Source: Xiheibacterium sp038325765 (GTDB lineage Bacteria > Myxococcota_A > Polyangia > Nannocystales > Nannocystaceae). From it: a DNA stretch of 64,000 bases. Every line of letters starts with the position of its first letter. Position 1 is the first letter of the stretch. The notes below the pieces were generated by a model. That model was not told the origin of the DNA. It saw only the letters and a list, made by a program, of their open reading frames with translations, and did no database searches. The stretch is taken from positions 1-64,000 of the forward strand of contig JBBQJI010000036.1 in the NCBI GenBank assembly GCA_038325765.1. The letters run 5' to 3'. Below, in pieces: positions 46,128 to 54,307 of the stretch. The position numbers and the translations under genes were made by a program.

Positions 46128-47615
46128 GTGAACCCACCCGCGCACACGCTCGAGTCGATACAGACCTTCGAGGGCCGCTATCCTCGACAGCTGTGGTGGT
46201 TGTTCTTCTCCGAGATGTGGGAGCGCTTCAGCTTCTACGGCATGCGCGGGGTGCTGACCTACTTCATGGTCCACCAGCTGTTCATGGACGAGAAGACCGC
46301 GAACCTCCAGTACGGCGCGACCCAAGCGTTCGTCTACGCGTTCACCTTCGTGGGCGGCCTGTTCGCCGACAAGATCCTCGGTTTCCGCAAGTCGCTGTTC
46401 TGGGGCGGCTCGCTGATGGTGGTCGGCAGCCTGGTGCTCGCCACCGATCCCGAGGAGTTCTTCTTCCTGGGCATCGCGTTCAACATCGTCGGCACGGGGT
46501 TCTTCAAGCCGAACATCTCGACGATGGTCGGCGCGCTCTACAAGGACGGCGACGCGCGTCGCGACGCCGGTTTCTCGCTGTTCTACTCCGGCATCAACGT
46601 CGGTGCGCTGCTCGGCGGCTATATCTGTGTGTACGTCGGCAAGAACCACTCGTGGAACCTCTGCTTCGGGCTCACGGCGATCGTGATGACGATCAGCGTG
46701 CTGACGTTCGCGCGCTCGCAGCGGCTGCTGGGACCGATCGGTCTGTCTCCGAAACACGGGACGGCCGGCCAGACCGAGGAGAAGCGGCTCCAGTGGGCGA
46801 CCTACGCCGGCACGCTGCTCATCATCCCGGTGATCATGACCATGGTCTCGCGCACCGAGCTGACCGACTACTTCATGTACACCATCGGCCCCCTGACGCT
46901 GGTCTACATCGGATACGAGATGACCAAGTACTCGAGCACCGAGCGCAAGAAGCTCGCGGCTGCGCTGGTGTTCATCATCTTCTCGATCATCTTCTGGGCG
47001 TTCTTCGAGCAGTCGGGCGGCTCACTGAGCCTGTTCGCCGCCAACAACCTCGACAACCGACTGCTGGGCATCCCGCTCGATCCCAACGGGGTCAACAACT
47101 CCGCCAACTCGCTTTTCGTCATCGTGTTCGCTCCGCTGGTGGGCCTGCTGTGGGTCGCAATGGCCCGGCGGAAGATCGAACCCAACACCGTGGTCAAGTT
47201 CGGGCTCGGGTTCCTGTTCCTCGCCGGGGCCTTCTTCACGTTCGCCTCGACCCGGTACTTCGCGTCGCCCGAGGGCATCACCTCGCTCGACGTGTTCACG
47301 CTGGCCTACCTGGTCATCACTTTCGGTGAGCTGTGCCTGTCGCCGATCGGGCTGTCGATCATGACCAAGCTCTCGCCCAAGCCGCTGCAGGGCGTGATGA
47401 TGGGCATGTGGTTCCTCGCCAGCGCGTACGGGCAGTACGCCGCTGGCCTGCTCGGCGCGGGCATGACCAGCCCCGCCACGAACGCGACCGCGACCGACAA
47501 GCTGCTGTCGTACACGGCCGGCTATCAGCAGCTGGCGATCTACGCGTTGATCGCCGGCGTCGTGCTGATCGCGATCTCTCCGCTGGTCCGCAAGCTCATG
47601 GGCGCGGTGAAGTGA
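46128..47615 (+). CDS. POT/PTR family peptide transporter, second copy
   Basis: This 495-residue membrane protein is a second proton-coupled oligopeptide transporter with SEMWERFSFYGMRG (the ExxERF motif), GGLFADKILG and GTGFFKPNISTMVG. It lacks the long extramembrane insert of the 29.6-kb copy and is nearer the usual length. About thirteen hydrophobic segments are present. The start is the GTG at 46128; no ribosome site is obvious. The 218-base region before it shows no recognisable signal. Confidence 0.87.
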   Translation: MNPPAHTLESIQTFEGRYPRQLWWLFFSEMWERFSFYGMRGVLTYFMVHQLFMDEKTANLQYGATQAFVYAFTFVGGLFADKILGFRKSLFWGGSLMVVGSLVLATDPEEFFFLGIAFNIVGTGFFKPNISTMVGALYKDGDARRDAGFSLFYSGINVGALLGGYICVYVGKNHSWNLCFGLTAIVMTISVLTFARSQRLLGPIGLSPKHGTAGQTEEKRLQWATYAGTLLIIPVIMTMVSRTELTDYFMYTIGPLTLVYIGYEMTKYSSTERKKLAAALVFIIFSIIFWAFFEQSGGSLSLFAANNLDNRLLGIPLDPNGVNNSANSLFVIVFAPLVGLLWVAMARRKIEPNTVVKFGLGFLFLAGAFFTFASTRYFASPEGITSLDVFTLAYLVITFGELCLSPIGLSIMTKLSPKPLQGVMMGMWFLASAYGQYAAGLLGAGMTSPATNATATDKLLSYTAGYQQLAIYALIAGVVLIAISPLVRKLMGAVK

Positions 47616-47617
47616 CG

Positions 47618-47817
47618 TCAACGCTGACGTAGGGCCTGACGGACCGGATCGAGCGCGGCGAGCCGCCGCAGGGTGAGCCGCCCGTCGAGCGCCGGATAAT
47701 CGCCGCGGAGCAGGCACACGCAGCGATCGCGCGGCAGCTCGGTGATGCGGACGTCGTCGGGTTGATCGTCGAACACGCCTACAACCAGATCGCAGCGACC
47801 CGCGCCGATCTGGGCGT
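47618..47817 (-). pseudogene. LysR substrate-domain fragment
   Basis: The minus-strand frame ending at 47618 reads like the effector-binding half of a LysR regulator: GRCDLVVGVFDDQP, ITELPRDRCVCLLRGDYPAL and GRLTLRRLAALDPV. It continues only to about 47817, where it meets the hairpin element, and lacks the helix-turn-helix half and the rest of the effector domain. It is a truncated remnant. Confidence 0.55.
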
Positions 47818-47840
47818 TGGCCCGCCCCCTCGGTCCTTCT

Positions 47841-47881
47841 GGGGGACCGGCCCGGTCCCCCTTCCACCGGGCAAAGCCCGG
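47841..47881. terminator. Paired hairpins, copy 2 of dispersed element
   Basis: GGGGGACCGG and CCGGTCCCCC (47841-47861) form a 10-bp stem with one loop base, followed by CCGGGC-AAA-GCCCGG (47867-47881), a second perfect stem. On the minus strand these lie 35-75 bases after the ABC-F stop codon. Flanking sequence matches the copy at 28091. Confidence 0.6.
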
Positions 47882-47915
47882 CGGAACCTCCCCCCTCCCG
47901 TTCGCTGTCGCTCTC

Positions 47916-49829
47916 TCAGCCCTCGCGGCGCTCTTCGAGTTCCGTCCACCGCGCAGCAAGCCGCGCCGCTTCATGCCGCGCCGCCTGCAGCCGCCCCATG
48001 AACGCCGCTTGCTCGCCCTGGCTGCGCCCGTAGAACCCCTCGCTGCACATCTCCGCCTCGAGCGCGGCGAGCACCTGCTCGGCGGCGTCGACCTTGTCGA
48101 GCAATCCATCGAGCTCATGGCGTTCGGTGAAGCTGAGCCCGCGCCTCGCCGTTGCGACCGCCACGACCGCGGCCATAGGCGCCGCCGCGGCAGCCTTGCG
48201 CGCCGCCGCCTGCCGCGCAGCTTCGGCGAGATCCTGCGCCCGCCGATCGGACCAGTCCGACCACCCGCCCTGGTACTGCGTGACCTTGCCGTCCTCGAAC
48301 GCGAGGATCGACGTCGCCACCCGATCGAGGAACCACCGATCGTGGGTGACCACCAACAAGGTACCGCGGTACTCGACCAGCGCCGACTCGAGGGCGCCGA
48401 GCGTCATGACGTCGAGATCGTTGGTCGGCTCGTCGAGCACGACCACGTTGGCGCCGTCCCGCAGCAGCCGCGCCAGGGCGACCCGCGCCCGCTCGCCGCC
48501 CGACAACGTCGACACCAGCTGGCGCTGATCCTGGGGGCTGAACAGGAAGCGCTCGAGGTAGCTGCGGGCCTCGAGCGACTCGCCGCCGATCTCGATGGAA
48601 CCGCGATCGCCGGCCACGTTCTCGAACACCGTCTGGTCCTCGCGCAGGCCGCTGCGCTCCTGATCGAGGTATGCGATGCGCGTGTTCTTGCCGTGGCGCA
48701 CCACGCCCTCCGCCGGCGGCACCGCGGCGGTGAGCACCCGCAGCAGGCTGGTCTTGCCGCAGCCGTTGGTGCCGACCACCCCGATGCGTTCGCCTTCGGA
48801 CAGCCGCAGGGTGAAGCCCTCGACCAGCCGGCGGCCGGGGACGTCGACGGCGATGCCCTCGGCCTCGATGATCATGTTGCCAGAGCGCGCGCTGTCCATC
48901 GCGATGGTCGCGGTGCGCTCGGTCTTGGGCGGCCCCTGGGCGATCGCGGACTGGGCCCGGTCGATGCGCGCCTTCTGCTTGGTGGTGCGCGCCTGCGGGC
49001 TGCGCCGCAGCCATTCGATCTCCGTGCGCAGGAAGTTGCGGCGGTTGGACTCCGCACGCTCGACGTGGGCCATGCGCTCGGCCTTGGCCTCGAGGTACTG
49101 ACCCCAGCCACCCTCGTACGAGAACACCTCGCCGTCGTCGACCTCGAGCGTGCGCGTGACCACGCGGTCGAGCAGATAGCGGTCGTGGGTGATGAGAATC
49201 AGCGCCCCGCGGTGGCGCTCGATGAGCCACGCCTCGAGCCATTGTACCGCGTCGATGTCGAGGTGGTTGGTCGGCTCGTCGAGGATCGCCAGCTCGGGGG
49301 CGGCCACCAGGATCTGCGCCAGCGCGACGCGGCGGCGCTCACCGCCGCTCATCGGATCGGCCGACGCCTCGGGATCACGGATGCCGACGTGATCGAGGAT
49401 CGTCTCGGCCTCGTGGCGCATGTTCCAGCCGCCGAGCAGATCGACCTGCGCGGCCGCGTCGGCCTGGCGCTGCAGCAGGCTCGACAGATCGCCCTCACCG
49501 CGCTCGAGCCGGGCCGACAGTTCCGTGTGGCGGGCAACGGCGGCTTGCCACGGCCCGAGGCCGGCGAGCACGATGTCGATCGCCCGGGCGCCGGGGGTCA
49601 GATCCGGCGACTGCGTCAGGTAGCCCATGCGCAAGTTGGTGCGCCGCACGACCTCACCGGCGTCGGGCGGCTCGATCCCGGCGAGGATCTTGGCGAGCGT
49701 GCTCTTGCCCGAGCCGTTGCGTCCGACGAGGCCGACGCGCTCGCCTTCGGATACCGACAAGGTCGCGTCGCGCAACACATCGCGCGTGCCGTAGGTCCGT
49801 CGCAGACCCCTCGCACCGAGGATCGTCAC
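47916..49829 (-). CDS. uup: ABC-F family ATPase, Uup-like
   Basis: This 637-residue protein has two ABC domains and no membrane segments, as in ABC-F translation factors. Domain 1 shows GRNGSGKST, MSGGERRRVALA and LDEPTNHLD; domain 2 shows GTNGCGKTS, LSGGERARVALA and LDEPTNDLD. A linker rich in Arg and Gln separates them, and the C-terminal coiled-coil after SFTERHELDGLLDKVDAAE is typical of Uup, which acts on ribosomes or DNA repair intermediates. The start is a GTG at 49829. Confidence 0.87.
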   Translation of the reverse strand: MTILGARGLRRTYGTRDVLRDATLSVSEGERVGLVGRNGSGKSTLAKILAGIEPPDAGEVVRRTNLRMGYLTQSPDLTPGARAIDIVLAGLGPWQAAVARHTELSARLERGEGDLSSLLQRQADAAAQVDLLGGWNMRHEAETILDHVGIRDPEASADPMSGGERRRVALAQILVAAPELAILDEPTNHLDIDAVQWLEAWLIERHRGALILITHDRYLLDRVVTRTLEVDDGEVFSYEGGWGQYLEAKAERMAHVERAESNRRNFLRTEIEWLRRSPQARTTKQKARIDRAQSAIAQGPPKTERTATIAMDSARSGNMIIEAEGIAVDVPGRRLVEGFTLRLSEGERIGVVGTNGCGKTSLLRVLTAAVPPAEGVVRHGKNTRIAYLDQERSGLREDQTVFENVAGDRGSIEIGGESLEARSYLERFLFSPQDQRQLVSTLSGGERARVALARLLRDGANVVVLDEPTNDLDVMTLGALESALVEYRGTLLVVTHDRWFLDRVATSILAFEDGKVTQYQGGWSDWSDRRAQDLAEAARQAAARKAAAAAPMAAVVAVATARRGLSFTERHELDGLLDKVDAAEQVLAALEAEMCSEGFYGRSQGEQAAFMGRLQAARHEAARLAARWTELEERREG

Positions 49830-49906
49830 CGAGGATCAGCCGGGGCAGGAGTGGGACGGCGCGACATCGCGGCGGAGCTTCGCACAACGCGAACGGCCAC
49901 GCGAGG

Positions 49907-50971
49907 TCACTGCAGCGCACAGCGCAGCTCGTCGGCGATCGCGTCCGTTGCGACCGCCGACGCCCGCGAGATGCCGGTGAGCTGCAAGAACCCATGGGGC
50001 AGCGTCGGCTCGTCGCGCAGCGCGACCGGCACGCCCGCCTCGCGCAGACGCGCGGCATAGGCGAGGCCCTCGTCGCGCAGCGGATCGAAGCCCGCGACCA
50101 CCACCAACGCCGGCGCGAGGCCCGACACATCCGGTGCGCGCAGCGGCGACACCCGCGGATCAGTGCGATCGAGCGGCTCGGCCAACGCATGGCGCTCGAA
50201 CCACCGGATGAGATCCCTGCCCAACCACGGCGCGTCGGCGAACTGCGTCCGCGACGGGAAGTCGGCCGCGACGTCGGTGCTGGGATAGACGAGCAGCTGC
50301 ACGCGCGGCTGGGGCTCGCCGCGGCCCTTGGCGAGCTGACACACCACGGCGGCGAGCTTGCCGCCGCGGCTGTCGCCACCGACCGCGACGCGATCGGCCC
50401 GCACACCGAGCGCGTCGGTGTGCGCGAGGCACCAACGGTAGGCCGCGAACGAGTCCTCGGCCGCGGCGAGATACGAGTGCTCGGGCGCGAGCCGGTAGTC
50501 GACCGCGAGCACGACCACGCGACTGCGCGCAGCGAACGTCCGACACACCACATCGTGCGTCTCGAGATCGCCGATGACGCCGCCGCCGCCGTGGAAGTAG
50601 ACCAACAGCGGCAGCTCGCCCATCGTCGGTCGATACATGCGCGCGGGGATCGGACCGTGCTCACCTTCCAGCTCGAGATCCCGCACCTCGTCCATCCGTG
50701 GCGGTGCGCGCTCGAGCAGCGACATGCGCCGATACTCGCGACGCGCGTTCGCGACGCTGCCGTGCTCGATCGGGCGGTGCCTCGCCACGCGGCGCAGCAG
50801 GTCGGCCCACTGCACCTGATCGTCGAGCCGATGATCGCCGACGACGTGACGGGTGCGTGACAGCGACAGCAATCGCCGCACCACCGCCTTGGGCACCCGG
50901 GCCAGGCTGCGGGCCATCGCGGCCTCGATGCGGAGCCGGGCGGCGGCAAAGGGTGTGGGCTCGGAGGCCAT
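49907..50971 (-). CDS. HSL-type alpha/beta-hydrolase
   Basis: This 354-residue esterase has the hormone-sensitive-lipase layout: oxyanion HGGGG in LLVYFHGGGGVIGD, the elbow GGDSRGGKLA with catalytic Ser, Asp in GFDPLRDEG and His in LPHGFLQL. The usual Ala after Ser is Arg (GDSRGG instead of GDSAGG), which may change the acyl pocket or activity. A helical N-terminal part covers 1-80. The ATG at 50971 is chosen; another ATG at 50992 would add seven residues. Substrate is probably a short-chain ester. Confidence 0.82.
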   Translation of the reverse strand: MASEPTPFAAARLRIEAAMARSLARVPKAVVRRLLSLSRTRHVVGDHRLDDQVQWADLLRRVARHRPIEHGSVANARREYRRMSLLERAPPRMDEVRDLELEGEHGPIPARMYRPTMGELPLLVYFHGGGGVIGDLETHDVVCRTFAARSRVVVLAVDYRLAPEHSYLAAAEDSFAAYRWCLAHTDALGVRADRVAVGGDSRGGKLAAVVCQLAKGRGEPQPRVQLLVYPSTDVAADFPSRTQFADAPWLGRDLIRWFERHALAEPLDRTDPRVSPLRAPDVSGLAPALVVVAGFDPLRDEGLAYAARLREAGVPVALRDEPTLPHGFLQLTGISRASAVATDAIADELRCALQ

Positions 50972-51129
50972 CGGGGCAGCAGTGTACGCCATGCGGGTCG
51001 CGCGGCCGGACGATGAGCGGCGTCGGCGCATCTCGGAGATCGGGGCGCCACGAACCTTTGTCGTGCCGATTCTACGGATGCGGAGCCGCCGCGTGCGCCG
51101 AGGCATCGCGGCGTCCGTCCCGGAACTGG

Positions 51130-52848
51130 ATGCCGGCCAACTCCATGCACCGCACGCTCCTCACGGCCGGCGCGATCGCGCTCGGCGGCTGCTACCAGGG
51201 CCTGACCGACGATCGCGGCGTCCCCCAGGACGACGCCGCGGGCAGCGGTGGCCCCGACGACGGCGGACCCGACGACGATCCCCCAGACACCACCTTGCTG
51301 TGCGAGGACGCCGCCCCGAGCACGCCCCCTGTGCGCATGCGCCTGCTGACGCGCACCGAGTACGACAACACCGTGCGCGATCTGCTGGGCGACACCACGT
51401 CACCGGCGCGCACGACCTTCGCCCCCGAGAACAAGAACGGCCTGTTCGAGAACGACGCTTCCGTCCATCAGGTCAGCAAGGACGTCGTGCGGCAGTACCT
51501 CGACGCGGCCGAGGACATCGCCGCGCGCGCCGTCGCCGAGCGCATGCTGCAGCTCACCGCGTGCGATCCGCTCGTGAGCGGAGAGCTCGCATGCGGACAG
51601 AGCTTCGTCGTCGAGTTCATGCCGCGGGCGTTTCGTCGCCCGACCGACGCCGCCGAGTCGGCGCCGATGCTCGCCCTGTTCGAGTCGTCGCTCACGCAAT
51701 ACGGCTATGCCGAGGCCATCGCCGTCACCACCCAGGCCATCCTGCAGTCACCACAGTTCCTCTACCGCATCGAGCCGGTGCCCGAGGGCGCGGCCCCGGG
51801 CGATCTGGTCGCCGTCGGCGGCTACGCCATGGCCTCGCGCCTGTCGTATTTCATCACCGGTTCGACGCCCGACGCCGAGCTGCTCGCGGCCGCCGGCGCC
51901 GGCATGCTCGACGACACCGACGGCGTCGAGACCCAGGCCCGGCGCCTGCTCGAGTCGCCCGCCGGCCGCCAGGCGGTCGCCGAGTTCCACCGCCAGTGGC
52001 TCGGCCTGGGCGCGCTGGGCTCGGTCGCCAAGGATCCCGTCGCCTTTCCCGGCCTCGATCCCACCACGTTCGCCGGCGACTGGACCGACAGCGTGCAGCA
52101 GTTCATCGCGCACGTGTACTTCGACGGCGACGGGACGCTCGAGGCGCTGCTCAGCGCGCCCGAGGTCTTCCTCAGCACCGAGCTCGCCGCGTTCTACCAG
52201 GCGAGCGCCCAAGATCCGGTCACCGGCGCGTGGACGATCCCGGGCAAGCGCGCAGGACTGCTGTCGCAGCCCGGCCTGCTCGCCATGCTCGCGTATCCCG
52301 ACGGCAGCTCGCCCATCGCCCGCGGGGTCTTCGTGCGCAAGCATCTGCTGTGTCAGGAGCTCACGCCGCCCCCGGACATCTCGCTCGAGCCGCCTTCTCC
52401 GGATCCCGACGCCACGACGCGCGAGCGTTTCGCCGAGCACACCGCCGCACCGGCGTGCGCCGGCTGCCACGCGCTCATCAACCCGCTGGGCTTCACCCTC
52501 GAGAACTACGACGGCTCGGGTCGCTGGCGCACCACGGAGAACGGCGCGGCGATCGACGCCTCGGGCGAGATCCTGAACGTGCAGGATCCGAACACCATGG
52601 GCCCGGTCACCGACGCCGCCGACCTGTCGCGGCGGCTGTCGACGAGCACGGATGTCCAGGCGTGCATGATCGAGAACTGGACGACGTACGCCCTCGGTCG
52701 CCGACTCGACGACGAGCTCGACGCCTGTACGATGCTCGACCTCGAGGAGGCGTTCGCCGACAGCGGCGGCGACCTGCTGGAGCTGATGGTGGACATCACC
52801 CTCTCGGATGCGTTTCGATTCCGCACGATCGGCACAGGTGACGCATGA
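51130..52848 (+). CDS. DUF1592/DUF1588-type secreted protein
   Basis: This 572-residue protein belongs to the planctomycete- and myxobacteria-type family joining DUF1587, DUF1595, DUF1592, DUF1588 and DUF1585, seen here as LLTRTEYDNTVRDLLG, PRAFRRPTD, AILQSPQFLYRIE, LLSQPGLLAMLAYPDGSSPIARG and the terminal LSDAFRFR. A CAGCH motif (near residue 446) could bind haem c. A short signal with lipobox LGGC precedes an Asp/Gly linker. The ATG at 51130 has GGAA upstream; another at 51145 is possible. It overlaps the DUF1552 gene by four bases and they presumably function together. Confidence 0.85.
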   Translation: MPANSMHRTLLTAGAIALGGCYQGLTDDRGVPQDDAAGSGGPDDGGPDDDPPDTTLLCEDAAPSTPPVRMRLLTRTEYDNTVRDLLGDTTSPARTTFAPENKNGLFENDASVHQVSKDVVRQYLDAAEDIAARAVAERMLQLTACDPLVSGELACGQSFVVEFMPRAFRRPTDAAESAPMLALFESSLTQYGYAEAIAVTTQAILQSPQFLYRIEPVPEGAAPGDLVAVGGYAMASRLSYFITGSTPDAELLAAAGAGMLDDTDGVETQARRLLESPAGRQAVAEFHRQWLGLGALGSVAKDPVAFPGLDPTTFAGDWTDSVQQFIAHVYFDGDGTLEALLSAPEVFLSTELAAFYQASAQDPVTGAWTIPGKRAGLLSQPGLLAMLAYPDGSSPIARGVFVRKHLLCQELTPPPDISLEPPSPDPDATTRERFAEHTAAPACAGCHALINPLGFTLENYDGSGRWRTTENGAAIDASGEILNVQDPNTMGPVTDAADLSRRLSTSTDVQACMIENWTTYALGRRLDDELDACTMLDLEEAFADSGGDLLELMVDITLSDAFRFRTIGTGDA

Positions 52849-54200
52849 AGACTCGCATGCACAGAAGGACCATGCTCCGCGGTCTCGGCGGATCGATGCT
52901 CGCGCTGCCGCTGCTCGACATGGCCGTCCGCGATGTCCAGGCCGCGATGCCCGGCGTGGCCGCCGACGGCTTCCCGCTGCGCTTCATCGTGTTCTTCAAC
53001 CCCAACGGCTGCTGGCCGGCGACGTGGTTCCCCACCGGCACCGAGACCGACTTCACGCTCGCGCAGAGCATGGTACCGCTCGAGCCGTTCAAGGATCGCC
53101 TCATCATCCTCGACGGCGTCGACATGCCGGCGGTCGACGCCGGTCCCGGCGAGGACCACCAGCAGGGCATGGGCGGCGTACTCACCGGTCGGCCGCTGCG
53201 GCAAGGCGGTATGGTCGGCGGCGACGGTTCGCTCGCGGGCTGGGCCGACGGCATCTCCATCGATCAGCGTATCGCCCAGCACATCGGCGCCACCACGCCG
53301 CTGGGCAGCGTCGAGGCCGGCATCCGGGCCAGCGCCTACACCGGCGGCGAGATCCGCAGCCGCATGGTCTACGCCGCCGCCGATCAGCCGCTGCCGCCCG
53401 AGGACAACCCCGCCGGCATCTTCGCGCGGATGTTCGCCGACTTCAGCGCCGATCCGACCGAGATGATCATCCGTCGGGCCAAGCGCGTGAGCGTGCTCGA
53501 CACCGTCAACGAGCAATTCACCGCCGTGCGTCAGCAGGCCGGCATCGATGATCGCCAGCGCCTCGATCAGCACGCCGCCCTCGTCCGGGATCTCGAGCTG
53601 CGCCTGCAGAACGAGCCGGTGCTCGGCGAGCACTGCGTGGTCCCGGGCGCGCCGCCGGCGGTCAACCCCGACGACGCAGGCTCGATGCATATCGTCTCGC
53701 AGGCCCACATCGATCTGATAGCGATGGCCTTTGCCTGCGACATCACTCGGGTGGCGAGCCTGCAGTACAGCAACGGCGCCAACCATCACACCTTCCCGTT
53801 CATCGGCAGCAACGGGGACGGCCACATGCTGTCGCACGCTGGCGACGATGACGCAGGGGCGTGGGCGGAGTGGACGGTGCGCCAGACCTGGTACTGCGAG
53901 CAGTTCGCCTACCTGCTGGGCAAGCTCGCCGCGATCCCCGAGGGCGACGTGACGGTGCTCGATCACACCTGCATCCTGTGGGTCAACGAGTTGTCCAAGG
54001 GCAACACCCACAGCCACCAGCGGATGCCGTTCGTGCTCGCCGGATCGGCGGGCGGATACTTCGACACCGGCCGCTACGTCACCTACCCCGGCGCATCGCA
54101 CAACGACCTGTTGGTCTCGCTGCAGAACGCGTACGGCATCGACGAGCAGCTCTTCGGCGCCCAGGAATTCTGCACGGGCGCGCTCGCCGGGCTGACCTGA
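52845..54200 (+). CDS. DUF1552 family secreted protein
   Basis: This 451-residue protein begins MKTRMHRRTMLRGLGG, a twin-arginine-like signal, then a hydrophobic segment and AVRDVQA. The domain includes FFNPNGCWPATWFP, DVTVLDHTCILWVNE and a His-rich NHHTFPF block seen in DUF1552, a family of unknown biochemistry that is regularly paired with DUF1592 proteins. The start overlaps the previous stop (ATGA), so the pair is coupled. Export through Tat suggests a cofactor or folding before secretion. Confidence 0.85.
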   Translation: MKTRMHRRTMLRGLGGSMLALPLLDMAVRDVQAAMPGVAADGFPLRFIVFFNPNGCWPATWFPTGTETDFTLAQSMVPLEPFKDRLIILDGVDMPAVDAGPGEDHQQGMGGVLTGRPLRQGGMVGGDGSLAGWADGISIDQRIAQHIGATTPLGSVEAGIRASAYTGGEIRSRMVYAAADQPLPPEDNPAGIFARMFADFSADPTEMIIRRAKRVSVLDTVNEQFTAVRQQAGIDDRQRLDQHAALVRDLELRLQNEPVLGEHCVVPGAPPAVNPDDAGSMHIVSQAHIDLIAMAFACDITRVASLQYSNGANHHTFPFIGSNGDGHMLSHAGDDDAGAWAEWTVRQTWYCEQFAYLLGKLAAIPEGDVTVLDHTCILWVNELSKGNTHSHQRMPFVLAGSAGGYFDTGRYVTYPGASHNDLLVSLQNAYGIDEQLFGAQEFCTGALAGLT

Positions 54201-54307
54201 ACCCGCAGGCGGGCCTCCGGTTCAGGGGCGGACCACCGGGCGATCTCGCCCAACGCGGATGATATCGCCCACCGCGGGGATCTCGAGCCGCGCTTCGGGC
54301 AGCGCGA

